Origin: an uncultured Bacilli bacterium
GTDB lineage: Bacteria; Bacillota_I; Bacilli_A; RFN20; CAG-288
Direction of reading: 5' to 3'
Assembly (NCBI GenBank): GCA_944349335.1
Contig: CALVMW010000001.1
Span: forward strand, 741,671-805,670
Length of the DNA stretch: 64,000 nucleotides
The notes under the pieces are model-generated. The model saw only the letters and a list, made by a program, of their open reading frames with translations. It ran no database searches and was not told the DNA's origin. Shown here piece by piece: positions 38,296 to 48,466 of the stretch (position 1 is the first letter of the stretch; every line of letters starts with the position of its first letter). The position numbers were made by a program, and so were the translations under genes.

Positions 38296-39933
38296 ATGAA
38301 AAAGTCTTTCTGTTCGTTGTTAGCTTTAGTTGCTTTGTTTACTTTAACAGGTTGTGATGATCCTTCTTCAAATACTTCTAATTCTGGTGGTGAAACACCG
38401 CAGGAGATAAACCTTGTTTGGTGGAATGATTATGAACAGCCAGCCAATGGTGAAGCCGATAGAGGTAATGCTGCTTATAATCGTTACTTCTTCGCTCAAG
38501 ATGCTATCGATGCTTTTGAGGAACTTTATCCTAATGTTCACATCACCCAAGAGTGTCATAACAGTTATGGAGAGATCGCCACTGATATTCAAAATGGTCT
38601 CTCTACCGGTAATATCCCGAATATCGCTTCCACTTATCCTGATAATGTTTTAGCTTATGAACAAGCCGGTGTCGTTTTACACGCTCAGGAATATTTCAAC
38701 GATCCTGAAGTCGGTTTTGGTAAGATTGCTAATGCTGAAGGTGAAATTGTCGATGATCCTTCTTCTACTTTAGCTGATCTTAATTTAAGTAGTGAAGAGA
38801 GCGCTTATGGCGATGGTGATTATCTCACTATGCCTTATTCTCGTTCTAGTGAAACTTTGATTGTTAATCAATCAGTCTTTGATTTAGATGGTGCTGGTGA
38901 AGCTGGTCATACCGCTTCTAGTGATCCTTCTATTAATGGTGGAGAGCAATATATTGCTCCTGTCGCTGTCGATACTAAGACTCCCTATGAGATTCCGACT
39001 GATTATACTGAAGTTATTGCATTAGCTAGAAGAATGAAGGCTGATTTCCCTGAAACTTTTGCTGATCAAAGAGATGAAGATGGTTGGTTTAAAGCTGTTC
39101 CTTTCTGCTATGATTCACCCGATAACCTTTTCATTTCCTTCACTCAGATGATGGGTATCGATTATACTGATAACACTCAACCTTTATTTAACAATCAAGA
39201 TGCTAAGAACATGATGATTCAACTCAAGAAATGGAATAATGAAGGTCTTATCTGCACTGCTGATCAGTTACAGATCACTAATCCTACTGAAGGATGGCAT
39301 GAATATTCTACTTCTGTTATGAATTATGGTCGCATCTTCATGTTAGTTTCTTCTACTACTTCTGGACAATATTTAGGTGTTGATGGTTATAGAGCTACTT
39401 TCACCGCTACTCCTACTATCGGTAAGAAAGATATGGAGATCTTCTCTTCTAGTGATGCTGGTGAACATTATGCAATTTCTCAAGGCCCCTCTTTAGTTTT
39501 ATTTGCTAATAGAGATGAAGCTGTTGAAAAAGCTACTTTCAATTTCTATAAGTTCTTAACAAATACCGAGAATTCTGCTTCTTTAGCTGCTGCTTCTGGT
39601 TACTTCCCTATCAGAGAATCTTCTAATGATGAAGAAGCTGTCAAGAATTATATTGATGCTGCTAATGAACCCGCTAATGAAACTTCAACTGATAGTGAAG
39701 CTCATTCTGCTAAGATTAACAATTACATCGGTCAAACCTATAAACTTAACGAAACCTATATTGAAAACGATGATTACTTTGTTGCTCCTGTTTACTCTGG
39801 TTCTGCTGCTTGTAGAACCGCTGTCGGTAATCTTGTCAATTATGTTTTCAATACTGAAGCAACAACAGATGCCGAGATTACAGCTTTAGTTGATGAAGCT
39901 TTCACTACTGCTTATTCTGCTGCTTTACAATAA
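38296..39933 (+). CDS. Extracellular solute-binding lipoprotein (sugar ABC type)
   Basis: Binding protein of the second importer, 545 residues. ATG 38296 is chosen: a start at 38263 would add a charged segment in front of the signal. AGGAG lies about eleven bases upstream. The lipobox is LTGC, followed by a Ser/Asn linker. Features of family 1 binding proteins: an INLVWWNDYE first strand, FEELYPNVHITQE and ATPTIGKKD. It is larger than typical MalE (about 400). The ligand is unknown; a glycerol-3-phosphate or oligosaccharide type is possible. Unlike most such operons, the ATPase gene comes first and the binding protein last. Confidence 0.88.
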   Translation: MKKSFCSLLALVALFTLTGCDDPSSNTSNSGGETPQEINLVWWNDYEQPANGEADRGNAAYNRYFFAQDAIDAFEELYPNVHITQECHNSYGEIATDIQNGLSTGNIPNIASTYPDNVLAYEQAGVVLHAQEYFNDPEVGFGKIANAEGEIVDDPSSTLADLNLSSEESAYGDGDYLTMPYSRSSETLIVNQSVFDLDGAGEAGHTASSDPSINGGEQYIAPVAVDTKTPYEIPTDYTEVIALARRMKADFPETFADQRDEDGWFKAVPFCYDSPDNLFISFTQMMGIDYTDNTQPLFNNQDAKNMMIQLKKWNNEGLICTADQLQITNPTEGWHEYSTSVMNYGRIFMLVSSTTSGQYLGVDGYRATFTATPTIGKKDMEIFSSSDAGEHYAISQGPSLVLFANRDEAVEKATFNFYKFLTNTENSASLAAASGYFPIRESSNDEEAVKNYIDAANEPANETSTDSEAHSAKINNYIGQTYKLNETYIENDDYFVAPVYSGSAACRTAVGNLVNYVFNTEATTDAEITALVDEAFTTAYSAALQ

Positions 39934-39956
39934 ATAAGATAGAAGAGTAAAATATT

Positions 39957-39988
39957 AAGCTGCTGCTTTAATAAGTGGCAGCTTTTTT
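39957..39988 (+). terminator. Terminator of the second importer operon
   Basis: Stem AAGCTGC (39957-39963) with GCAGCTT (39978-39984) followed by T residues. The exporter genes follow 16 bases later, so some read-through may drive them. Confidence 0.8.
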
Positions 39989-40003
39989 AAAAGAGGAGAT
40001 ATT

Positions 40004-41935
40004 ATGCGTGAAAGTTTAAAGGAGATAGAGCAAAAACTACAATATACTAGTAAAGATGAATCTATCGATAAAGCTAATCGCAAAAAGACGATCGGTATTT
40101 ATCTTGAATGTTTAAAACCTTCTTGGAAGTATATAATTCTTCAGTTTTTCTTAATCTTATTAGATGCTACTTTTGAGTTGATGATACCTTATCTTAGCGG
40201 TCTACTTATCCGTAATGGACTTGAAGGTTATGCTGCATTAGATGCTTTAGGTAATCCTTCTCCTATTATTTATGGAGGCGGAATTAATCAAGAAGCGATG
40301 AATGCTGTTTGGCTCTATGGTGGATTGATGATTATTTGCGCTTTAATCGCGATAGTTTGTCAGGCTTTCGGTATGAAAGTATCTGCTATAATTTCATCGG
40401 ATTATGTCGAAAGATTAAGAAATACCATCTTCTGGAAGGCAGAAGAGTTTTCTTTTTCTAATATCTCCCATTTCCCTGTTTCTAAACTTACAACTATGCT
40501 TTCAAACGATTGTAACAATATTCGTTTCTTTGTTCTTATGTTAGTTAGAATGGGATTTAAACAATCACTAGTAGTTATCCTTTGCTTCGCTTTCATCTTC
40601 TCATTAAACTGGGCGATCGGACTTATCACCCTTCCTTTAACAATTCTTGCTTTCTCTATAGTTATTGTAATTATCAGAAAGACTAGAAGAGAATTTGTAA
40701 TGACACAAACAGCTATTGATAATGTCAATAGAAATGTTGAAGAGGATACTGAAGGCATTAGAGAAGTTAAAGCTTTCTGTCGTGAAACTCATATGCAGAA
40801 AAAATTTGAAAATACTAATTATGAGTTAAATGAAGTCACTTATCATGCTGTTTCAAAAATGGGATTAACAGCAGCGATTACAACTTTAACAATAAATGTT
40901 ACCATCGGTTTAATTCAATATTTTGGTGGCTTCTCTATGTTAAATACCGCAGCAAATAATGAAATATGGCAGATTATGAATAATGGTGTCGCTTTATTTG
41001 ATGCTGGTGAATTATCGATGCTTACTTCTTATGCGGCTGTTTTAACTACAGCTTTTTCTTTCCTCTCTTCTTTAGTTCAATTTTATGGAAGAGCAGAAGC
41101 TAGTAAAGAGAGAATAGACCGCGTCTTATGTGAAAAGATCGATATTTCTTATGCTCCTAAAGAAAAGAGTGAGAATTTTGATCCCGATCACTTAAAGAGC
41201 GGACATATTCAATTTAAAAATGTTTCTTTTTCTTATTTAAATGATATGAATAAATTAGCTGTTGGTCCTATCAGTTTAGATATCAAAGAAGGTGAAACTA
41301 TAGGTATTGTCGGTGGAACAGGTTCGGGTAAATCTTCTTTAGTTAATTTAATTCCTCGATTATATGATGCAACAGATGGTGAAGTTTTGATCGCTAGTCA
41401 TAATGTTAAAGATTATTCAGTTCGTGCATTAAGAGATGATATCGGTGTAGTTTTACAACAGAATCTTCTTTTTACTGGTACGATCCGTTCAAATATTCAA
41501 TGGGGTAAGAAGAATGCTACGGATGAAGAGATCTGGGAAGCGTTAGATATTGCCGCTGCTAAATCTTTTGTTGAAGATTTTAAAGATGGTTTAGATACTC
41601 CTGTTGTTCAAGGCGGAAAGAGTGTCTCTGGTGGTCAAAAACAAAGATTATGTATTGCTAGAGCAGTTATTAAAAAACCGAAGATTCTTATTTTAGATGA
41701 TTCTACTAGCGCCTGCGATATGGAAACATCGAGAAGAATCAATGCTAATTTTGCTAGTAAATTAAAAAATACAACAATTATTATCATTGCTCAAAGAATT
41801 GATTCTGTTAAAGATTGCGATCAAATTTTAGTTTTAGATAACGGAAGTATGGTCGGATTAGGTAAACATGATAATCTTATTCAGTCTTGCTCTTTATATC
41901 GTGAGTTAGATGCTATTCAAAGGAAAGGAGTCTAA
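40004..41935 (+). CDS. ABC exporter half-transporter, subunit with degenerate catalytic site
   Basis: Type IV ABC exporter (membrane domain plus ATPase) of 643 residues, with six membrane helices and the ATPase from about 390. Walker A GGTGSGKSS, signature VSGGQKQR, and Walker B ILILDDSTSACD in which the catalytic Glu after the Walker B Asp is replaced by Asp. The H-loop reads AQR rather than AHR, so the switch His is also missing. The next gene encodes a partner with intact residues. This asymmetry is characteristic of heterodimeric exporters such as BmrC/BmrD and TM287/TM288. Substrate unknown; multidrug or lipid export are common for the family. Confidence 0.92.
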   Translation: MRESLKEIEQKLQYTSKDESIDKANRKKTIGIYLECLKPSWKYIILQFFLILLDATFELMIPYLSGLLIRNGLEGYAALDALGNPSPIIYGGGINQEAMNAVWLYGGLMIICALIAIVCQAFGMKVSAIISSDYVERLRNTIFWKAEEFSFSNISHFPVSKLTTMLSNDCNNIRFFVLMLVRMGFKQSLVVILCFAFIFSLNWAIGLITLPLTILAFSIVIVIIRKTRREFVMTQTAIDNVNRNVEEDTEGIREVKAFCRETHMQKKFENTNYELNEVTYHAVSKMGLTAAITTLTINVTIGLIQYFGGFSMLNTAANNEIWQIMNNGVALFDAGELSMLTSYAAVLTTAFSFLSSLVQFYGRAEASKERIDRVLCEKIDISYAPKEKSENFDPDHLKSGHIQFKNVSFSYLNDMNKLAVGPISLDIKEGETIGIVGGTGSGKSSLVNLIPRLYDATDGEVLIASHNVKDYSVRALRDDIGVVLQQNLLFTGTIRSNIQWGKKNATDEEIWEALDIAAAKSFVEDFKDGLDTPVVQGGKSVSGGQKQRLCIARAVIKKPKILILDDSTSACDMETSRRINANFASKLKNTTIIIIAQRIDSVKDCDQILVLDNGSMVGLGKHDNLIQSCSLYRELDAIQRKGV

Positions 41936-41937
41936 TT

Positions 41938-44031
41938 ATGAAATTTTATAAATATCAAGGCTTTAAAGTTTCAGGCTCCGGTCCTATCCTTAATGATGTA
42001 CAGATTCAATTTTCTTGTGGTAAAGAAAATTATCAAGAGATTACTCAAACTTATGGTAAAAGAAAAAAGGGATATGGTAAACCCAAACATTCGTGGAAAG
42101 CTTTAGCTAGAGTATTTCACTATGTTTCTCCTGATAAATTTAAAGTTTTAGCAGTTTTCTTTGTTACTATCGTAATGATTTTTATTAACTTAGTCGGTGC
42201 ATTTATCTCTGCTCCTTTAGTTGATGCTCTTTTACAGCCAGCCGTCTATTCAGTTACTGGTAACTGGCTTATCGGTGGAAATTATTTAGGTTATCAACAA
42301 CAAGTTATTCAAGATCAGATGTTCTTTTATCAATACTTATTTAATACTGTAAATTGGGCTCAGGGTGGAATAGAAGCAGCTAATGAAGCCTTAAATACTT
42401 TAGGTATTGTTATCAGTATTATGATGGTATTTTATATTTTAGCTTTCTTATTTTCTTGTCTCCAAGTCTTTTTGATGACAAGGATCGGAACAAGCTCACT
42501 TTTCCGTTTAAGAAACGATATGTTTGCTAAATTACAATCTTTACCTTTAAGATATTTTGATAATACTTCTCACGGCGATATTATGTCGCGATTTACTAAT
42601 GATGTTGATGCGATGGCTCAGTTCTTTAATACTGGTTTGATGGAAGTATTTACTTCAACAATTATGTTGATAGGTATCCTAGTTTTTATCTTCATACTTA
42701 ATTGGCTACTAGCTATCGTCGCTTTAGTGATGGAATCGATCTCTGTTATGATAGTTATTATCAATGTTAAGAGATCTGTCTCTGCCTTCTCAGAAACACA
42801 AGTTTCAATGGGTGAATTTAATGGTGTTGCTGAGGAAGTTCTTTCAGGTTTAAAAGTTGTAAAATGCTTCTCTAAAGAGCAAGATATGTCCGATTTATTT
42901 AAGAGCATCGATTATCGTCATACTATGCATAATCGCCGCTCTGTCTTCCTTTCGAGCGTCAATGTTCCGATCGTCAATAATATCAATAATTTAACAACAG
43001 GTTTAGTTACTATTATCGGTGCTATATTAGTCGCTACAGGTTTTTCTTCACAATATGGCTTTGTTGTTTCTATAGGTTCTCTTATTTCTTTCATCACCTT
43101 CTTAAGAATGCTTTCTCGTCCTTTTAACTCTATTTCAAATATGATGACAATGATTCAATCTTCTTTAGCTGGCGCAGAAAGAATATTCCAGATGATGGAT
43201 ATTGAACCTGAACTTAGTTTAAATAAAGCTAAATGGCGTTCTTATAAAGCGGAAGATAATAATTTTTACTGGACTGATGGTGTTACAACTAAACCAGTTT
43301 TAGGTCAGGTTGATATGCAGCACGTCTACTTTTCTTATGAAAAAGGTCAAGAGATTTTAAAAGATATTACTTTATATGCTCATCCTGGTCAAAAGATCGC
43401 TTTGGTTGGTTCAACAGGTGCTGGTAAAACGACTATCACTAATTTGTTAACACGTTTTTACGATATTGATTCAGGTCAAATCCTTATCGATGGAATCAAT
43501 ATTCAAGATATTGATAGAGTTTCAATGCGAAGATCGATGACTTTAGTTTTACAAGATACACATCTTTTTACTGGAACTATCTATGATAATATCCGTTATG
43601 GTCATTTAAAAGCTACGGATGCAGATTGTGAAAGAGCAGCTAAGATCGCTTGTGCCGATGAGTTTATCCGTAAACTTCCTAATGGATATAATACAGTTAT
43701 TGACGGCGCTAATACTTCCTTATCACAAGGTCAAAAGCAGCTTCTTTCTATCGCTAGATGTGCGACTTTTAATCCTCCGATTTTAATTCTTGATGAAGCT
43801 ACTTCTTCAGTTGATACAAGAACAGAGAGACTTATTTCTCATGGTATGGATAATATTATGAAAGGAAAAACGACATTTATTATTGCCCATAGACTTTCGA
43901 CTATCCGTTACTGTGATTGTATTATGGTTATGGACCACGGTAAGATTATTGAAAGAGGTACTCATGATCAACTTCTTGAAGAGAAGGGACGTTATTACGA
44001 TCTTTGGATGGGTAAAGTTGAATTAGATTAA
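41938..44031 (+). CDS. ABC exporter half-transporter, subunit with intact catalytic site
   Basis: Partner of the preceding protein; 697 residues. An extra ~60-residue polar N-terminus precedes the six helices, and a large loop lies between helices 1 and 2. Walker A GSTGAGKTT, Walker B LILDEATSSVD with the catalytic Glu, and H-loop IAHR are intact, while the signature is LSQGQKQL. In the dimer, the intact Walker site of this subunit faces the intact VSGGQ of its partner, giving one active ATP site. AAAGGAG precedes the ATG, two bases after the previous stop. Confidence 0.93.
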   Translation: MKFYKYQGFKVSGSGPILNDVQIQFSCGKENYQEITQTYGKRKKGYGKPKHSWKALARVFHYVSPDKFKVLAVFFVTIVMIFINLVGAFISAPLVDALLQPAVYSVTGNWLIGGNYLGYQQQVIQDQMFFYQYLFNTVNWAQGGIEAANEALNTLGIVISIMMVFYILAFLFSCLQVFLMTRIGTSSLFRLRNDMFAKLQSLPLRYFDNTSHGDIMSRFTNDVDAMAQFFNTGLMEVFTSTIMLIGILVFIFILNWLLAIVALVMESISVMIVIINVKRSVSAFSETQVSMGEFNGVAEEVLSGLKVVKCFSKEQDMSDLFKSIDYRHTMHNRRSVFLSSVNVPIVNNINNLTTGLVTIIGAILVATGFSSQYGFVVSIGSLISFITFLRMLSRPFNSISNMMTMIQSSLAGAERIFQMMDIEPELSLNKAKWRSYKAEDNNFYWTDGVTTKPVLGQVDMQHVYFSYEKGQEILKDITLYAHPGQKIALVGSTGAGKTTITNLLTRFYDIDSGQILIDGINIQDIDRVSMRRSMTLVLQDTHLFTGTIYDNIRYGHLKATDADCERAAKIACADEFIRKLPNGYNTVIDGANTSLSQGQKQLLSIARCATFNPPILILDEATSSVDTRTERLISHGMDNIMKGKTTFIIAHRLSTIRYCDCIMVMDHGKIIERGTHDQLLEEKGRYYDLWMGKVELD

Positions 44032-44036
44032 TAGTT

Positions 44037-44067
44037 AGCTGCTAGATTGTTCTAGCAGCTATTATTT
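44037..44067 (+). terminator. Terminator of the exporter pair
   Basis: A perfect 10-bp stem (44037-44046 with 44051-44060) with a 4-base loop, followed by ATTATTTTTA. Confidence 0.85.
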
Positions 44068-44113
44068 TTATAATTTAGAACGTTTTTTCTTTATATATAG
44101 TGTTTGAAAAAGG

Positions 44114-44142
44114 TTGTAAATTGTTGAAAAATAAAGGATAAT
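44114..44142 (+). promoter_or_regulatory. Promoter of the 44171-50850 operon
   Basis: TTGTAA (44114-44119), a 17-base gap, GATAAT (44137-44142). It follows the exporter terminator and precedes the ATG at 44171. Confidence 0.55.
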
Positions 44143-44170
44143 AAAAAGGTTTAAAAGAGTAGGTGTAACG

Positions 44171-45442
44171 ATGGAAAATTTAAAATATATTTTTAAGTCA
44201 CTATATAGCAATCAAACTATCATTAACGGCAGGAAAAAGAAGTGGTATTTTGCTTTGCTTTTCTTCATTATTGGTGTATTTTTGCCGTGGATTCCTGTTT
44301 TATCTTCAGGTTATACAACTGATGCTTCAACAATTGTCACTAATACAGTAAATTATGAAGTTGATAAAGGCATCATGGAATTATTAGAGCAGGATTATTT
44401 TAGAGAGATAACTATCGATGGTGGTTTTAATTTAGAAGCTATCGGTGATGAAAGTAAAGGTTATATAAATACTTCTAATAATAGCTATACTAATGAATTA
44501 AATGGAAATAATTCTGAATTTGATTTAGCTTATGGTGTTTATTCTGATGGATATGGGGATATCTCTGCTATGCCAGGTGCTCATTTTGCCCCTTCTTCTA
44601 CTAGCTATGTCAATGCTCAAGGTTTAGCTACTGATATTATTCAGGAGTTTTATTTTGATGCTTTTACTACTCCTACTTCCGATCTTATCGATCCTAGTCC
44701 TAACTCCTCTTCTACTTCTAGTGGAGTTATTTATGAAAACAATGGTTTAGTCACTCGTCTTTTAGTTTATATTTTCCCTGATTTAGAAGTTTATGCTAGC
44801 AGTGAAAATACTCAATTTTTAACTAATTTTATTGCTACTGTTATTTTGAATTTAGATGCTAATAGCTCAGCTCAATACTTCCCACATAGTTATTTAATTA
44901 TTACTAAAGATGCTTTAGCTTTAACTATCTATCCTTTAAAATCGGCGAGAACTAATTCTTCTTATGCTTCTTATACTGGTCAAGTAAAAGAAGGTGTTAA
45001 AGAAGCTGATATTGTTAATGGCGTTAATTTTTATAATTATCTTTCAGCAGATACTTCTAATAGACAAGAAGTATTTACTAACCTTATGACGTTTTTAAAT
45101 ACTTGTGCTCGCCCGTCTGTTATTTATTCTACCTGGCTTAATGTTGCGATTTTAGTCGGTTCATATTGTGCGACAGCTTTAGTTGCTTCTATTTTCCTTA
45201 TCATTTTCCATAAGAGAAAGAAATCTATTTATCGTGATACTAATTACTGGGAGTGCATTAAAGAATCAGTCACTTTACTTTTTACACCTGCTTTATTAGC
45301 GATGGCGATAGGTTTTATGAGTTTCCAGTATGAGCTTATCGCTCTGATAGCTTTAGGTTTAATTCGTGTTGTTTGGATGCATAATAAGGTATGTCCTCCG
45401 ACTGCTAAAGATAGTAAACCATTATATCAGGCTAGAGAATAA
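44171..45442 (+). CDS. Membrane protein of unknown function
   Basis: A 423-residue protein not recognised. A basic N-terminus (INGRKKKWYF) precedes one membrane helix (about 25-45). A ~270-residue extracytoplasmic part, rich in Ser, Thr, Asn and Tyr, follows, then three helices at about 320-345, 365-385 and 388-405. This one helix, outer domain and three-helix plan is like FtsX/MacB permeases or DUF1189-type proteins, but no diagnostic motif is seen. It is 33 bases upstream of the ABC/FtsX gene and shares its operon, so it may be an accessory subunit (inference). Confidence 0.7.
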   Translation: MENLKYIFKSLYSNQTIINGRKKKWYFALLFFIIGVFLPWIPVLSSGYTTDASTIVTNTVNYEVDKGIMELLEQDYFREITIDGGFNLEAIGDESKGYINTSNNSYTNELNGNNSEFDLAYGVYSDGYGDISAMPGAHFAPSSTSYVNAQGLATDIIQEFYFDAFTTPTSDLIDPSPNSSSTSSGVIYENNGLVTRLLVYIFPDLEVYASSENTQFLTNFIATVILNLDANSSAQYFPHSYLIITKDALALTIYPLKSARTNSSYASYTGQVKEGVKEADIVNGVNFYNYLSADTSNRQEVFTNLMTFLNTCARPSVIYSTWLNVAILVGSYCATALVASIFLIIFHKRKKSIYRDTNYWECIKESVTLLFTPALLAMAIGFMSFQYELIALIALGLIRVVWMHNKVCPPTAKDSKPLYQARE

Positions 45443-45475
45443 TAGTTATTTTAATCAAAGAGTGGAGGGGAATTT

Positions 45476-48466
45476 ATGTTGATTTTAAAACATATTCATA
45501 AAGAATATGCAATTAAGGATAATCTTCCTGTTGTTGCTTTAAAGGATATAAATCTTCTTTTTGAAGATAATGGTTTTGTTTGTATTTTAGGTCATTCTGG
45601 TTGTGGTAAAACAACGCTTTTAAATATTATAGGCGGTCTAGATAAGTACACCTCAGGTGATCTTATTATCGATTCTAAGTCAACAAAAGATTATAGCGAT
45701 GCTGATTATGATAAATATCGTAATAGCGAGATCGGTTTTGTATTTCAATCATATAATCTTATTCCTCATCTCACTATTAAAGCCAATGTTGAACTAGCCT
45801 TAACTCTTTCAGGTATTTCTCCTAAGGAAAGAGAAATTAGAGCTTTAGAAGTTTTAGAAAAAGTCGGTTTAAAAGATCAAGTAAATAAAAAACCTAACCA
45901 ACTTTCTGGTGGACAGATGCAAAGAGTTGCTCTTGCTAGAGCTTTAATAAATAATCCGAAAATCATTTTAGCAGATGAACCGACAGGAGCTTTAGATTCG
46001 ACAACTTCAATTCAAGTTATGGATATCTTAAAGAAGATATCTGTAGATCATCTTGTTATTATGGTTACTCATAATGAAGAATTAGCTGATAAATATTCAG
46101 ATAGAGTTATTCATCTTAAGGATGGTGAGCTTTTCTCAGATAGCAAGTATAATTTAGAAGAAGAGAAAAAATTAGTTGAAGAAGCTAAGATTGAGAAGAT
46201 TATAAAAAAGAAAAAGACTTTGAAAGAAAGATTTTCTGCTTTATTTAAAAAGAAAGAGAAAAAACATACTTCGATGTCTATCTTTACAGCTACTAAGATT
46301 TCGGGAACTAATCTTTTAACTAAAAAGGGTAAATCTATTATAACGGCTATCGCTGCCTCTTTTGGTATTATCGGCGTCGGTTTAGTTTTAGCTCTATCAA
46401 ATGGTTTTACAAACTATATAGATAGAATGGAAGTTGAAACCTTATCTAAATTCCCATTAACTATCGAAAATTATGCTTATTCTTCTGAAGATTATGATAT
46501 ATTTGATAATTCTTTAGAGCGTTATCCAGAGGATGATGTGATCAATGTTGTTGAGCCGATCACTTCATCTTTACATATCAATAATATTGATTCTAATTAT
46601 GTTCAATATTTAGAGAATATGAATTCTGAATATGGACAAGTTCGTTATAATTATTCTATTGGCATGAATGTCATTTCCCAGAACGAAAATGAAAATGGCA
46701 CTTATTATACCTCTATTTATACTAAAGGTGATTCTTCCCTTATCTCTTCTTTTATCTCTTCTTCCTCTTGGAATGTTTTACCAGCTGACGAGGAGTCTAT
46801 TTTAGCTCAATATGATGTTTTATTAGGAGAATATCCTCATGAAGATGATCTTAATATAGTAGATGGTAAACCTGATCAAGATGAATTTGGTTTAGTCTTA
46901 GTTTTAGATTCATATAATTCCATCACTACTTCAACTTTAGAACAATTAGGTATAGGAACTGAGGCTGGAACTTATTCATTCTCTGACTTTTTAGGGAAGG
47001 AGTATAAATATATACCGGCTGATCTTTATTATGGAGATGCTATTTCAAATACTTCTTATAATTCGGAAACATCAGAGTTAGAAACTATAGAAACTTTAGG
47101 ATTATATTTTAAAGATACACTCACTATGGATGACATTATCAATGGTATGAGTAGTGCAAGTGATTTTTTATCTTTATTTAATCTACCTAATCAAGAAGAG
47201 TTTCAAAAAGGAATAGAGGAGTCAACTATTTCTCTTCTTCCAATTTTGATGAATATTTATCCTTATTTTGAAGATGGTACAGATCTAACAAATATTTCTT
47301 CTATCGATGAATTAAAACAAGCTTTAAGAGATGATTTAACAGCAGAAGATTATCGTGCTTTAGGTGGTTATCTTTATGAAGCGATTATTACTGTTATCAA
47401 TAGTGATACTTTAAAACCTTATTTCTATAAGAATTTAAAGTATTATCAATCTCCTTCTAGCGATGAAGATAGATTAGAAGAATTATATAATTCTCAAGAA
47501 GCTAGAACTTTGAAAATATCAGCTATCTTAAGACCTAAATCAACGACTTCTTTAGGCTTATTATCAACAGGTATTTATTATCCTCAAAGCTTAACTTATC
47601 AAACATTCGCGGATAATGCTGGTTCTTCTATTTCTCAAGAGTTTAAAAACCATATAGTTTTTTCTCCTTCTTCTAGTGCAGATCTAGGTAATATTATCGG
47701 TGATTATTTAGCTGGTGGAGATGTTGACTTTTTATCTTCTTTCTCCTTATCTTCTTACAATATCGTTGATAATTGTTCTTTATTATCAACAGATAGTTCG
47801 ATAGAAGATTATATGAATATGAGATTAGAATTAGGCAGCGATGTTCAATTAGAAGAAGGAAAAGACTTCTTAAATCCATTGACTTATGTTGACTTTATAA
47901 CTTCAATAACTATCTACCCTAATGATTTTGATACGAAGAGTGAGATAATCTCATATCTTGAAGCTTATAATCAAGGTAAAGATTTAGAAGATCAAATCAT
48001 TTATTCTGATGTCGGTTCTCTAGCTACTGATTTAGTTGCGAATATTGTAGATATTATCTCAGCTGTTTTGATTGCTTTTGCTTCTATTTCTTTAGTTGTT
48101 TCTTCAGTTATGATAGCCGTTATCATTTATTCTTCAGTTGTTGAAAGAACTAAAGAGATTGGTATTCTTCGCGCTATCGGTGCGAGAAAGAAGGATGTTT
48201 CTCGCCTCTTTAAAGCGGAAGCGATGATTATCGGTTTTTTAGCTGGTTTTATTGGAATCGTATTTGTTTATATCGCTTCTGTTCCTATTTCTTATGGATT
48301 AAATTATGCTTTCCCTGATGTAGATTTAGGTCAAATTGCCTTTTTAAATCCTTGGCATGCTGTGGTATTATTAATTATATCCGTGTTTTTAACTTATTTA
48401 GCATCCTTATTCCCAGCAAGGATAGCTGCTAAGAAAGATCCGGTCCTCTGTTTAAGGAGCGAGTGA
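45476..48466 (+). CDS. MacB-like ABC transporter, ATPase fused to FtsX-type permease
   Basis: A 996-residue fusion. Residues 1-225 are an intact LolD/MacB-type ATPase: Walker A GHSGCGKTT, signature LSGGQMQR, Walker B IILADEPTGALD, H-loop THN. A Lys/Glu-rich linker (about 220-265) leads to a membrane helix (about 285-305), a very long extracytoplasmic domain (about 310-860) and three helices with the FtsX consensus (RTKEIGILRAIGARKKDV). Such proteins do not pump solutes across the membrane. They use ATP to drive mechanical changes outside, in peptide or lipoprotein export, lipid handling or antimicrobial resistance. GGAGGGG precedes the ATG. It overlaps the DUF1538 gene by one base. Confidence 0.92.
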   Translation: MLILKHIHKEYAIKDNLPVVALKDINLLFEDNGFVCILGHSGCGKTTLLNIIGGLDKYTSGDLIIDSKSTKDYSDADYDKYRNSEIGFVFQSYNLIPHLTIKANVELALTLSGISPKEREIRALEVLEKVGLKDQVNKKPNQLSGGQMQRVALARALINNPKIILADEPTGALDSTTSIQVMDILKKISVDHLVIMVTHNEELADKYSDRVIHLKDGELFSDSKYNLEEEKKLVEEAKIEKIIKKKKTLKERFSALFKKKEKKHTSMSIFTATKISGTNLLTKKGKSIITAIAASFGIIGVGLVLALSNGFTNYIDRMEVETLSKFPLTIENYAYSSEDYDIFDNSLERYPEDDVINVVEPITSSLHINNIDSNYVQYLENMNSEYGQVRYNYSIGMNVISQNENENGTYYTSIYTKGDSSLISSFISSSSWNVLPADEESILAQYDVLLGEYPHEDDLNIVDGKPDQDEFGLVLVLDSYNSITTSTLEQLGIGTEAGTYSFSDFLGKEYKYIPADLYYGDAISNTSYNSETSELETIETLGLYFKDTLTMDDIINGMSSASDFLSLFNLPNQEEFQKGIEESTISLLPILMNIYPYFEDGTDLTNISSIDELKQALRDDLTAEDYRALGGYLYEAIITVINSDTLKPYFYKNLKYYQSPSSDEDRLEELYNSQEARTLKISAILRPKSTTSLGLLSTGIYYPQSLTYQTFADNAGSSISQEFKNHIVFSPSSSADLGNIIGDYLAGGDVDFLSSFSLSSYNIVDNCSLLSTDSSIEDYMNMRLELGSDVQLEEGKDFLNPLTYVDFITSITIYPNDFDTKSEIISYLEAYNQGKDLEDQIIYSDVGSLATDLVANIVDIISAVLIAFASISLVVSSVMIAVIIYSSVVERTKEIGILRAIGARKKDVSRLFKAEAMIIGFLAGFIGIVFVYIASVPISYGLNYAFPDVDLGQIAFLNPWHAVVLLIISVFLTYLASLFPARIAAKKDPVLCLRSE

